41,157 bases of DNA, taken from positions 1-41,157 of the forward strand of contig CANGAW010000024.1 in NCBI GenBank assembly GCA_947451925.1. The letters run 5' to 3'. Shown piece by piece: positions 16,047-24,139 of this stretch (positions are counted from its first letter, which is position 1; every line of letters starts with the position of its first letter). The notes beneath the pieces were generated by a model. It worked only from the letters and a program-made list of their open reading frames with translations, searched no databases and was not told the DNA's origin. The stretch comes from Burkholderiales bacterium. GTDB taxonomy: Bacteria; Pseudomonadota; Gammaproteobacteria; Burkholderiales; Burkholderiaceae_D. The translations under genes and the position numbers were made by a program.

Positions 16047-16480
16047 GTCAGCACGCCAAGACCTTGCTCGAACTCTGCCAGCCTGCTGCGCCATGTAGCA
16101 GGCACCGGTTCGCTTTTGCGCACGCGGCTATCTGCATGCACATACACCATCTCGCCCGAGATTAGCAACGCTTCTGCGCGGTAGATTTCCAGCACAAACC
16201 GCAATGAGCTGCGACCAAGTTCGGCGCAGCGCACGCCTATTTCCAGCACATCATCGAAGCGCGCCGGTGCGTGATATTCAATGCCTGCCTTGCGGGCAAA
16301 TAGCTCCAGGCCCGCTGCCGATTGCGCCAGCACACCCGGCAAAGCGGTGGCGCGCCAGTATTCGGTGAAGGCGACGTCGAAATAATTCAGATAGTGGCCG
16401 TTGAATACAATCGCCTGCATATCCACTTCAGACCAGCGCACGCGCAGTGTATGAAAAAAACTGAAATCTTGTCGTGCCAT
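16043..16480 (-). CDS. Hotdog-fold acyl-CoA thioesterase (4HBT/YbgC-FadM type)
   Basis: A 145-residue single hotdog domain. The 4-hydroxybenzoyl-CoA thioesterase signature is in the segment RWSEVDMQAIVFNGHYLNYF, with D20 as the likely catalytic aspartate. Members hydrolyse acyl-CoA esters; the exact chain preference cannot be told. It is linked to the GNAT gene by an ATGA overlap and follows the alpha/beta hydrolase by 4 bases. It is one of two thioesterases in this operon, the other being the PaaI type at 19319-19732. Confidence 0.87.
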   Translation of the reverse strand: MARQDFSFFHTLRVRWSEVDMQAIVFNGHYLNYFDVAFTEYWRATALPGVLAQSAAGLELFARKAGIEYHAPARFDDVLEIGVRCAELGRSSLRFVLEIYRAEALLISGEMVYVHADSRVRKSEPVPATWRSRLAEFEQGLGVLT

Positions 16481-16484
16481 ATGT

Positions 16485-17381
16485 TTATTCGACCAAAAAA
16501 CGGCGAATCAATTGATTCACCCGCTGTGGCTGTTCATGCACCACCCAGTGCGTGGCGTCTGGCAGTCGTTCGATTTGCAGATCATCGACGAAGGCGTCCA
16601 GTCCTTCGAGCAAAATTGGCAGCAATGCCTGATCCTGCTCGCCCCAGATCACCCTTACCGGCACATGGCAGCAGAAACTTGAGGGGTCAAGGTCTAATCC
16701 CGCAGCGCCTGTTTCGGTCGCCGTTGGTGGATGCAGCGGCGAAGCCCGATAGTAGTTAACGCCGCCGATCAACCCATGCGCCCAGCAAGCGTGATAACGC
16801 TTGCGTGTCGCTTCATCAAACCAGTTCGCCTGCGAGCGGCCCATGCCAAGAAACAGCTGCTCCATCACACGAAAATCCTCTTTGGCCAAAGCTAATTCGG
16901 AGCCGGGCGCACGCAACCAGTTCATATACTCGCTGGCGGCCTGCTGAGCCGGATTGTGTGCGAGCGCTTCGGCAAATAAAAACGGGTGCACTGCATTAAT
17001 CACAATCAGCCGCTGTACCAGTTTGGGCTGGGACATGGCGATATTCCAGGCAATCGCCCCACCCCAGTCATGCGCGACCAGCACGCACTGCTTGTAACCC
17101 AGGAAGGCCACCAACTGCTGCAGGTCTTGCGCAATCAGTTTCGGTTTGTACGCCGCCACCTCGGATGGCATATCGGACAAATTAAAGCCGCGCAGATCGG
17201 GTGCCACCGCAAAATAATCCAGACCGAATTCTTCCAGCTGGGCCTGCCATGCAAACCAGCACTCCGGAAAACCATGCAGAAACAGCAGCAAAGGCCGCCC
17301 CTGCTGACCAGCACTGGCGTAATGCAGCCGCGTGCCATTCGGCAGCAACGCATAGTGCCCGGACTGCACGGCGGCTGACAT
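16485..17381 (-). CDS. Alpha/beta hydrolase, epoxide-hydrolase-like
   Basis: A 298-residue alpha/beta hydrolase with the epoxide hydrolase/haloalkane dehalogenase pattern. The oxyanion motif HGFPE is at residues 36-40, the nucleophile is D105 in VAHDWGG, the likely acid is D250 in GEQDQALLP, and H278 in DATHW is the base. A cap-domain tyrosine pair in NYYRAS would fit epoxide opening. An aspartate nucleophile excludes ordinary serine esterases. Fluoroacetate dehalogenases share this layout, so the substrate is open. Start and upstream stop overlap as TGATG, so it is translated with the SDR before it. Confidence 0.86.
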   Translation of the reverse strand: MSAAVQSGHYALLPNGTRLHYASAGQQGRPLLLFLHGFPECWFAWQAQLEEFGLDYFAVAPDLRGFNLSDMPSEVAAYKPKLIAQDLQQLVAFLGYKQCVLVAHDWGGAIAWNIAMSQPKLVQRLIVINAVHPFLFAEALAHNPAQQAASEYMNWLRAPGSELALAKEDFRVMEQLFLGMGRSQANWFDEATRKRYHACWAHGLIGGVNYYRASPLHPPTATETGAAGLDLDPSSFCCHVPVRVIWGEQDQALLPILLEGLDAFVDDLQIERLPDATHWVVHEQPQRVNQLIRRFLVE

Positions 17382-18286
17382 CAGGCTGACTCCTTGAGCG
17401 CTGCCTGCAGTTTTTCCCGCACATGCGGGGTGGCCGCATACGGGTCGGTCGGATTGCGGCCAGTGACGATATCTTCCATCCGGGTTTGCACATTGCCCAA
17501 TGCAGCCGGGTGCGAGTAAATATAAAACTGCCTGTCCCTGATCGCGGCAAAGGTATTCTCAGCCACTTCAGCGGCACTGACCTTGCCCGAGGAAACGGCT
17601 TTTTCCATACCTGCTTGCGACGCCAGCTGGCTGGCAGTGGGGGCGGCGGCCGGTACATCGTCAGGGCGATTGCGATGCGACTGACTGATGCCTGTTTGTA
17701 CAAAATACGGACACAACACGGAGGCGCCGATCGGTGCGCCGACCAGATCAAGGTCGTGATACAGCGTCTCGGACAAGGACACCACCGCGTGTTTGGAGAC
17801 GTTATACACGCCCATCGCTGGCGGATTGAGCAGGCCTGCCATCGATGCCGTATTGACGATATGGCCTTCATACCCGGGATCGTTTTTTGCACATGCCAGC
17901 ATCAAGGGTGTGAACACCCGCACGCCATGAATGACACCCCAGAGATTAACGCCCAATACCCATTCCCAGTCAGCCTGCGTACTTTCCCACACCAGGCCAC
18001 CCGCACCGACACCGGCGTTATTGAATACCAGATGCACTGCGCCAAAACGCGCCATTGCGGCTGCAGCCAAGGCTTCAACTTGCTCGCCCTTGCGCACATC
18101 GCAAGGCATGGCCAGCACTTGCGCGCCCAGACCTTCCAGCTCGGCGGCGGTTGCAGCCAGGGCTTGCTGTTGCACATCGGCCAGTACCAGTCGCATACCC
18201 AGACGCGCACCGACCAAGGCAAACTCACGGCCAAAACCACTGGCCGCGCCCGTGATGACTGCGACCCGATTATGGAAATTTTTCAT
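17381..18286 (-). CDS. SDR family oxidoreductase
   Basis: A 301-residue short-chain dehydrogenase, longer than the usual 250. TGAASGFG is at residues 12-19, D37 after strand 2 points to NAD(H) or a mixed preference, NNAG is at 89-92, S148 and Y161/K165 (YNVSK) form the active site. The C-terminal extension (about residues 225-301) resembles that of SDRs acting on hydrophobic or lipid substrates. The frame runs upstream to 18451, but the ATG at 18286 has an AAGGTC ribosome-binding site and sits 8 bases after the upstream stop. Confidence 0.87.
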   Translation of the reverse strand: MKNFHNRVAVITGAASGFGREFALVGARLGMRLVLADVQQQALAATAAELEGLGAQVLAMPCDVRKGEQVEALAAAAMARFGAVHLVFNNAGVGAGGLVWESTQADWEWVLGVNLWGVIHGVRVFTPLMLACAKNDPGYEGHIVNTASMAGLLNPPAMGVYNVSKHAVVSLSETLYHDLDLVGAPIGASVLCPYFVQTGISQSHRNRPDDVPAAAPTASQLASQAGMEKAVSSGKVSAAEVAENTFAAIRDRQFYIYSHPAALGNVQTRMEDIVTGRNPTDPYAATPHVREKLQAALKESA

Positions 18287-18294
18287 TTCTGACC

Positions 18295-19290
18295 TTAAAC
18301 GAGTTTGACTAACTGCTTGCCGAAATTTTTGCCGCGTAACAGGCCCAGGAAAGCTTCCGGTGCAGCCGCCAGACCATCGGCCACGGATTCGCGGAATTTC
18401 AGTTTGCCTGTTGCGACCAGTGCGCCGATTTCCGACAAGCCTTGCGGCCATAAATCCATGTGTTCTGAAATGATGAAGCCTTGCATCATCAACCGCATCG
18501 ACAAAATCACCCGCGTGTTATGAATCGGCATCGGCTCGCCGTCATAGCCTGAAATCAGACCGCAGAGAGCAATGCGTCCAAACGGATTCATGCGAGCCAG
18601 GACCGCATCCATCACCACACCACCGACGTTTTCAAACAAGCCGTCAATACCATTCGGTGCTGCCGCTTTGACATCCTTGAACAGATTGCCGCCTTTGTAA
18701 TCAACGCAGGCGTCGAAGCCTAATTCATTGACCACGTAGTCGCATTTTTCCTTGCCGCCAGCTATGCCAATCACACGGCAGCCGCGCAGCTTGGCCAGCT
18801 GACCGACCACGGTGCCGACTGCACCACTGGCTGCGGACACGGCAATCGTGTCGCCAGCTTTTGGCGCAATGATTTTGGTCAGGCCGTACCAGGCCGTCAT
18901 GCCCGGCATGCCGACCACGCCCAAATAGGCCGACAGGGGAATATGCGTGGTGTCGACTTTTTTCAGCATCACGCCGTCGCTGACGGCCATTTCGGTCCAA
19001 CCCAGCATGCCAACGACTTTATCGCCAGCCGCAAAATGCGGATTGCGCGATTCGACCACTTCACCTGCCGTGCCACCTATCATCACTTCATCAATGGCTT
19101 GTGGCGCGGCATAACTTTTCACGTCTTCCATGCGCATGCGCATGTAAGGGTCGAGCGACAGATAATGATTGCGCACCAAAACTTCACCGTCGCGCAATGC
19201 TGGTAGCGGCACCGACTCCAGTCGAAAGTTATTAACGCTGACCACGCCCTGCGGACGGGAAGCAAGCACGATTTGCTGATAATTTGACAT
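18295..19290 (-). CDS. NADP-dependent zinc-free MDR oxidoreductase (PTGR/CurA-like)
   Basis: A 331-residue medium-chain reductase of the leukotriene B4 dehydrogenase/prostaglandin reductase group. The N-terminal segment LSLDPYMRMRM, VGMPGMTAWYGL and the nucleotide-binding SAASGAVGT (about residues 152-160) are characteristic. No zinc ligands are present. Such enzymes reduce alpha,beta-unsaturated ketones or aldehydes with NADPH. The ATG at 19290 is chosen over 19398 because of an AAGGA site and the family N-terminus. Within this operon it may handle enone-type intermediates or lipid oxidation products. Confidence 0.9.
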   Translation of the reverse strand: MSNYQQIVLASRPQGVVSVNNFRLESVPLPALRDGEVLVRNHYLSLDPYMRMRMEDVKSYAAPQAIDEVMIGGTAGEVVESRNPHFAAGDKVVGMLGWTEMAVSDGVMLKKVDTTHIPLSAYLGVVGMPGMTAWYGLTKIIAPKAGDTIAVSAASGAVGTVVGQLAKLRGCRVIGIAGGKEKCDYVVNELGFDACVDYKGGNLFKDVKAAAPNGIDGLFENVGGVVMDAVLARMNPFGRIALCGLISGYDGEPMPIHNTRVILSMRLMMQGFIISEHMDLWPQGLSEIGALVATGKLKFRESVADGLAAAPEAFLGLLRGKNFGKQLVKLV

Positions 19291-19318
19291 GGGAATCCTT
19301 AATGTAATTGAGTGTGAG

Positions 19319-19732
19319 TCAGAGTTTGCTGGCGATATCGAGCCGCTTGATGTACTTGAATGTTCCCATGGCCTTGGCCACGAGTTTGTCGCCGTCATAG
19401 ACTTCGCCCTCGCAAAAGCACAGGGTTGTCGAGCGATGAAATGCGAAACCTTTGGCCATGATGCGATGGCCCGGCTTGCCAGCCGGCTGCAGGAAACTGG
19501 TTTTCATTTCAACCGTGACCCCCGAGCGGGCATCGGGGTCGAGTGAGCGGCCAGCCAGTGACATCACCACGTCAAGCAAGGTCATGGTCACGCCGCCGTG
19601 CGTGACCTGCCAGCTGTTCATGTGTTGCTCACCAAGGTTTAAGGCCACTTCGGCACGGCCGTTTGCCATGCCAAGAAACTCGACACCCATTTGTGAAAGA
19701 AATGGAATGTCGTTCGGAAAAGGCTGCGACAT
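19319..19732 (-). CDS. PaaI-family hotdog thioesterase
   Basis: A 137-residue hotdog protein with the PaaI pattern THGGVTMTLLDVVMS, in which HGG and the downstream aspartate shape the active site. It also has GVTVEMKTSFLQPA. Members hydrolyse aryl- or acyl-CoA thioesters. It sits between an SDR and an MDR enzyme in the acyl-CoA operon, 9 bases after the SDR stop, and probably releases CoA from stalled intermediates. Confidence 0.87.
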   Translation of the reverse strand: MSQPFPNDIPFLSQMGVEFLGMANGRAEVALNLGEQHMNSWQVTHGGVTMTLLDVVMSLAGRSLDPDARSGVTVEMKTSFLQPAGKPGHRIMAKGFAFHRSTTLCFCEGEVYDGDKLVAKAMGTFKYIKRLDIASKL

Positions 19733-19741
19733 GGGGCGTGC

Positions 19742-20530
19742 TTAACTCAGGATCGCAGAGACGCCGCCATCAACAGCCAGAGTCTGACCCGTAATGTGCT
19801 TGCCGGCGTTTGAGGCAAACAGCATCACCGCGCCTTTCAGGTCTTCATCGTCGCCGAGTCGGCGCAGTGGCGCGCGGGAAGCCATTTCTTCCGTGCCGAG
19901 TTTTTCGAGCAGGCCTTTGGTCATTTTTGAAGGGAAAAATCCGGGTGCAATCGCATTGACCGTAATGCCGTACTGACCCCACTCCCCTGCCAGCGTACGG
20001 GTGAAATTAATCACCGCAGCCTTGGAAGTATTGTAGGCAATGGTCTGCATGCTGGAAGCACCATTGCCACCCAAGCCGGCAATGGACGCCACATTTACAA
20101 TGCGACCGTATTTGCGCGGAATCATGCACAGCTTGCCGACTGCCTGTGACAGCAAAAAGATGCTGCGAATATTTAAGTTCATCACCTTGTCCCAGGCTGC
20201 AACCGGATGATCTTCAGCCGGCGCGCCCCAGGTGGCACCTGCGTTGTTGACCAATATATCAATATGGCCCAGCGTCTTTAATGCCGCTTCTACCAGAGGC
20301 ATCACCGCAGCCTCCTGACCCAGATCGGCGGCCACAGCGGTGGCATCGATGCCAAGCTGTTTAAGATGGGCGACGGCTTCATCAAGCTCGCTTTGCTTGC
20401 GCGAAGAAATGACGACTTTTGCGCCTTGCTCACCAAGCGCCTGCGCCATTTGCAGGCCAAGTCCGCGCGAGCCGCCGGTAATCAAGGCGGTCTTGCCGGT
20501 TAAATCAAATAATTGCTGGACGGTGTGCAT
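19742..20530 (-). CDS. SDR family oxidoreductase (3-hydroxyacyl/FabG-like)
   Basis: A 262-residue classical SDR close in layout to FabG and gluconate 5-dehydrogenases: TGGSRGLG, NNAGATWG, a YNTSK active site and a C-terminal TGQTLAVDGG. Its place next to acyl-CoA dehydrogenase and thiolase genes suggests 3-hydroxyacyl-CoA oxidation, which would complete a beta-oxidation set because no separate 3-hydroxyacyl-CoA dehydrogenase is seen. That role is inferred. The ATG at 20530 has a GGAG site. The longer frame to 20581 overlaps the preceding gene and is less likely. Confidence 0.88.
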   Translation of the reverse strand: MHTVQQLFDLTGKTALITGGSRGLGLQMAQALGEQGAKVVISSRKQSELDEAVAHLKQLGIDATAVAADLGQEAAVMPLVEAALKTLGHIDILVNNAGATWGAPAEDHPVAAWDKVMNLNIRSIFLLSQAVGKLCMIPRKYGRIVNVASIAGLGGNGASSMQTIAYNTSKAAVINFTRTLAGEWGQYGITVNAIAPGFFPSKMTKGLLEKLGTEEMASRAPLRRLGDDEDLKGAVMLFASNAGKHITGQTLAVDGGVSAILS

Positions 20531-20546
20531 CAACGCTCCTGTTTTT

Positions 20547-20852
20547 TTAATTGACTTCGTAATCCATGCATTGGCGCGCACTTCTCACAGCACCAACGAA
20601 AGGTTTGAGTGCCTGATGTTGCGGATGATTTTGATAAGCGTCCAGCGCGGCTACGGACGCAAACTCGGAATACAAAACCACGTCGTAGGTGGCTTCGAGT
20701 CCGGGCTGGGCAATTGCCACTTCAAACTTCAGCACGCCGGGGACAATATCGGCACAGGCATCGAGCAAGGCCTTCATTTTCAGTGCATTGGCGGCCTTGT
20801 CAGCGCCTTCGGCATGGTCTTTCAATTGCCACATCACGATATGTTTGATCAT
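20547..20852 (-). CDS. Dabb family (stress-responsive A/B barrel) protein
   Basis: A 101-residue dimeric alpha/beta-barrel domain protein. It begins MIKHIVMWQLK, contains DVVLYSEFASVAALDAYQ and NHPQHQ, and ends with the RQCMDYEV pattern typical of Dabb proteins. Members range from plant stress proteins to olivetolic-acid cyclase-like enzymes, so function is open. The start at 20852 has an AAGGA site. It lies between the acyl-CoA dehydrogenase (14 bases) and the SDR. Confidence 0.87.
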   Translation of the reverse strand: MIKHIVMWQLKDHAEGADKAANALKMKALLDACADIVPGVLKFEVAIAQPGLEATYDVVLYSEFASVAALDAYQNHPQHQALKPFVGAVRSARQCMDYEVN

Positions 20853-20865
20853 CGCTATACTTTCC

Positions 20866-22689
20866 TTAAAACCAGTTGTCCTGCATGTCCAGGGTTGTGG
20901 TGTCCAGTGTTGCCAGCAGATCAAGTTGCGCATCTACTTTGGGCAGTTCCCAGCGGAAGAACCAGCGGCAGGCCTGCTGCTTGCCGGCGTAAAAATCGGC
21001 ATCACCTACTGACATCGGCAACGCTGCCAATGCTTGTTCGAGCCAGATCCAGCTCAGCACCAGATGACCGAAGGCTTCCAGATAGAGCGAGGCATTGGCC
21101 AGTGTTTTGTTCAGGTCACCAGCAGCATGCAGCAGGCTGGTGACTTCCAGCAGGCGCTGCCAGCGCTGTGACAGTGCGGCACCCAGACCTGACAAATGTG
21201 TGTTCGTTGTTTTACTGATGGTGGCCTGCACTTTTGCGCTTAACAGTGCGAGTGCTGCGCCATTGCGCATCGTCACTTTACGTCCCAGCAGATCGAGGCC
21301 CTGAATGCCGTGCGTGCCTTCATGAATGGGATTTAAGCGGTTGTCCCGATAGAACTGTTCAACATCATATTCACGGGTATAGCCATAACCGCCATGCACC
21401 TGAATGGCCAGACTGTTCGCTTCCAGACACCATTGCGAAGGCCATGACTTGGCAATCGGCGTCAAAATATCCAGCAGCAAAGTGGCGGCTTCGCGTGCGC
21501 TGGCATCTTCTGCTGTTTTTTCTTCATCGACCAGCCGCGCGCAATACAGGGTTAACGCCAACCCGCCTTCGACATAGGCTTTTTGCGCCAGCAGCATGCG
21601 CTTGACATCGGTGTGGGCAACGATTGGAATTTGCGGCTGGACCGGGTCTTTGCTTGAGGGATGCCGACCCTGTGGCCGGTTGCGTGCGTAGTCGAGCGCA
21701 TGCAGATAACCTGTGTAACCCAACATGACCGCACCGAGACCAACGCCGATGCGGGCTTCGTTCATCATGTGAAACATGCCGGCCAACCCCTGATGCAGGG
21801 TGCCGACCAGATAGCCGATTGCGCCGGGTTTGCCTTCGGGCTGGAATTTGCCTTCGCCAAAATTGAGCAGACAATTGGTGGTGCCGCGGTAGCCCATTTT
21901 GTGATTCAGTCCGGCCAGCACAACGTCATTGCGCTCGCCCAGCGAGCCATCGGTATTGACCAGCCGTTTCGGCACGATGAACAGCGAAATGCCTTTGACA
22001 CCCGCAATCAGTTTGCCGTCCGGCCCCGGTACTTTGGCCAGCACCAGATGAATAATGTTTTCGGACAGATCATGCTCGCCACCGGAAATCCACATCTTGT
22101 TGCCGCGCAGACGGTAGCTGCCGTCAGGCTGCAGATCGGCACGGGTGCTTATGTCGGACAGGCTGGAACCGGCTTGCGGTTCGGACAGGCACATGGTGCC
22201 GAAAAAACGTCCGCTCAACATGGGTTTGACGAACTGCTCAATCTGCTCGGGCGAGCCACATTTGAGCAAGGTGTTGGCGTTGCCTATCGTTAGAAACGGA
22301 TAAGCCGAAGTACCGACATTGGCGCCCTTGAACCAGGCAAAGCCGGCCTTCTCGATTAGGCAGGGCAATTGCATGCCGCCCATTGCGTAATCATGGCCGG
22401 CGGCGATCAGACCGGCGTCACAAAATTTCTTCAAAGCCTTGCCAACTTCGGGAATCATCGTGACGGATTCGCCATCGAAATGCGGTTCGTGCTGGTCGGC
22501 TTTTTTATTGTGGGGTGCGAATTCTTCGGTGGCCAGTTGCTCGCACAAGTCGAGCACGGCATCAAAGGTTTCGCGATTGTGGTCAGCGAAACGCGCCCGC
22601 TTGCTTAATGCGGACGCGTCCAGCCATTCGTAGAGCAAAAAATCCAGATCGCGTCTGGACAGAATGCGTGAGGCTAAAGTTTCAGACAT
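20866..22689 (-). CDS. Acyl-CoA dehydrogenase (DmdC-like long form)
   Basis: A 607-residue FAD-dependent acyl-CoA dehydrogenase. Length and the extra C-terminal helical domain match the long forms that include 3-methylmercaptopropionyl-CoA dehydrogenase (DmdC). FAD and substrate motifs are MCLSEPQAGSSLSDIST and KMWISGGEHD; the catalytic base is the glutamate in IHEGTHGIQGLDLLGRK. It desaturates acyl-CoA to 2-enoyl-CoA. Annotation as DmdC would need care, since most long-form members act on ordinary fatty acyl-CoAs. It follows the thiolase gene by 25 bases. Confidence 0.92.
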   Translation of the reverse strand: MSETLASRILSRRDLDFLLYEWLDASALSKRARFADHNRETFDAVLDLCEQLATEEFAPHNKKADQHEPHFDGESVTMIPEVGKALKKFCDAGLIAAGHDYAMGGMQLPCLIEKAGFAWFKGANVGTSAYPFLTIGNANTLLKCGSPEQIEQFVKPMLSGRFFGTMCLSEPQAGSSLSDISTRADLQPDGSYRLRGNKMWISGGEHDLSENIIHLVLAKVPGPDGKLIAGVKGISLFIVPKRLVNTDGSLGERNDVVLAGLNHKMGYRGTTNCLLNFGEGKFQPEGKPGAIGYLVGTLHQGLAGMFHMMNEARIGVGLGAVMLGYTGYLHALDYARNRPQGRHPSSKDPVQPQIPIVAHTDVKRMLLAQKAYVEGGLALTLYCARLVDEEKTAEDASAREAATLLLDILTPIAKSWPSQWCLEANSLAIQVHGGYGYTREYDVEQFYRDNRLNPIHEGTHGIQGLDLLGRKVTMRNGAALALLSAKVQATISKTTNTHLSGLGAALSQRWQRLLEVTSLLHAAGDLNKTLANASLYLEAFGHLVLSWIWLEQALAALPMSVGDADFYAGKQQACRWFFRWELPKVDAQLDLLATLDTTTLDMQDNWF

Positions 22690-22714
22690 GGATCAGCGAA
22701 CTCTGCGGCTGGTC

Positions 22715-23893
22715 TTACACCACCTCAAACAAGCCTGCTGCACCCTGACCGCCGCCGATACACATGGTGATGACCACATATTTGACGCCACGACGTTTGC
22801 CTTCGATTAAGGCATGACCGGTCAGGCGCGCACCGGATACACCGTAAGGATGGCCCAGAGCGATCGCGCCGCCGTTTACATTGAGCTTATCCATTGGAAT
22901 GCCAAGCTTGTCGGCGCAGTACAGCACTTGCACAGCAAAAGCTTCGTTGAGTTCCCACAGGCCGATGTCTTCCACTTTCAAGCCCGCTTTTTTCAGCAGC
23001 TTGGGGATGGCGAAGACCGGGCCAATGCCCATCTCATCTGGCTCGCAACCTGCGACAGCGAAACCACGGAAAATGCCCAGCGGCGTTTTGCCGGCAGCGG
23101 CAGCGGCCTTGTCGCTCATCAGGATGGAGACCGATGCGCCATCTGAAAACTGACTGGCATTACCCGCAGAGATCACACCACCTGGAATGGCAGGACGAAT
23201 TTGCGACACGCCTTCATAGGTGGTGTCGGCACGAATGCCTTCATCGGCAGAAACAGTGACTTCACGGGTAATGATTTGCCCGGTGTTTTTGTCCGCGACC
23301 GCCATGATGGTGGTCATGGCGGCGATTTCGTCGGCAAACTTGCCAGCGGCTTGCGCGGCAGAGGCGCGTTGCTGACTTTGCGCGCCATATTGATCTTGCC
23401 GCTCGCGGCTGATGTTATAGCGCTTGGCCACGGTTTCAGCGGTCTGCAGCATGGGCCAGTAAATTTCTGGTTTATGTTCTTTCAGCCACGGGTCCGAAGT
23501 CATGTGCTGATTCATTTCATTCTGCACACAAGAGATAGACTCGACGCCACCGGCGGCATAGATATCGCCTTCGCCGGCGATGATGCGCTGGGCCGCCGTG
23601 GCAATGGTTTGCAGGCCCGAAGAACAAAACCGGTTGATCGTCATCGCTGAAGTAGTAACTGGACAACCGCCGCGCAACGCAATTTGCCGGGCAATATTGA
23701 AGCCGGTCGCCCCTTCGGGATTGGCGCAGCCCATCATCACGTCTTCAATGGCTGCCGCATCAATGCCTGCACGCTGGATTGCTGCCTGCAGCGCATGGCC
23801 ACCCAAGGACGCGCCGTGCGTCATGTTGAATGCACCCTTCCAGGATTTGGCAAGGGGTGTACGGGCGGTCGATACGATGACAGCATCAGTCAT
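22715..23893 (-). CDS. Acetyl-CoA C-acyltransferase (thiolase)
   Basis: A 392-residue thiolase with the complete catalytic set: nucleophile C90 in [10 protein letters not shown]348 in ALGHPYG, and C378 in MCIGGGQG. It is probably the degradative FadA type, given the following acyl-CoA dehydrogenase, although a biosynthetic acetyl-CoA acetyltransferase cannot be excluded. The ATG at 23893 has a GGAG site; the frame beyond it to 23968 is not needed. It is the first gene of a ten-gene minus-strand operon. Confidence 0.93.
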   Translation of the reverse strand: MTDAVIVSTARTPLAKSWKGAFNMTHGASLGGHALQAAIQRAGIDAAAIEDVMMGCANPEGATGFNIARQIALRGGCPVTTSAMTINRFCSSGLQTIATAAQRIIAGEGDIYAAGGVESISCVQNEMNQHMTSDPWLKEHKPEIYWPMLQTAETVAKRYNISRERQDQYGAQSQQRASAAQAAGKFADEIAAMTTIMAVADKNTGQIITREVTVSADEGIRADTTYEGVSQIRPAIPGGVISAGNASQFSDGASVSILMSDKAAAAAGKTPLGIFRGFAVAGCEPDEMGIGPVFAIPKLLKKAGLKVEDIGLWELNEAFAVQVLYCADKLGIPMDKLNVNGGAIALGHPYGVSGARLTGHALIEGKRRGVKYVVITMCIGGGQGAAGLFEVV

Positions 23894-23982
23894 GAAGGTC
23901 TCCTGAAAAATTTTTCTTATATGTTGATCAAACTGGATGGGGCAGGCAAAAAATTCGCTCATCCTCAATAGCGAGCGAGAAT

Positions 23983-24011
23983 AGCATAATAATTCGCACG
24001 ATCGTTCGCAA
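23983..24011 (-). promoter_or_regulatory. Promoter of the thiolase operon with an operator palindrome in its spacer
   Basis: On the minus strand, TTGCGA (24006-24011) and TATGCT (23983-23988) are separated by exactly 17 bases and lie about 95 bases before the thiolase ATG. The spacer and -35 contain an imperfect inverted repeat centred on ACGATCGT (23993-24011). A repressor bound there would block the polymerase. The shape suits a TetR-family fatty-acid regulator, but that is inference. Confidence 0.55.
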
Positions 24012-24043
24012 AACCTGTCGACTTGTAAGCTTCTGTAAGTTTA

Positions 24044-24107
24044 GAGCAAGCGTCGCGTAAGTTTTGCTGCCTACACTGGCGCGCATTGTGGCAAGTCCCG
24101 CTTGCTC
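24044..24107 (+). promoter_or_regulatory. Long-range inverted repeat upstream of the MHS transporter
   Basis: GAGCAAGCG (24044-24052) and CGCTTGCTC (24099-24107) are perfect 9-base complements 46 bases apart, just before the transporter gene. They could fold the leader RNA or bind a protein. Function is unknown, and chance is possible. Confidence 0.3.
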
Positions 24108-24139
24108 AATAAGACTTACTAAAAAACTAAGGAGACAAT

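Noticed and set aside
17182..17892. Minus-strand 236-codon frame across the SDR/hydrolase junction
   Set aside because: It is out of frame with two well-supported genes and its product shows no domain.
20866..22689. Dedicated DMSP pathway enzyme DmdC
   Set aside because: Length and domains fit, but no dmdA, dmdB or dmdD genes are in the window and many long-form acyl-CoA dehydrogenases act on other acyl-CoAs.
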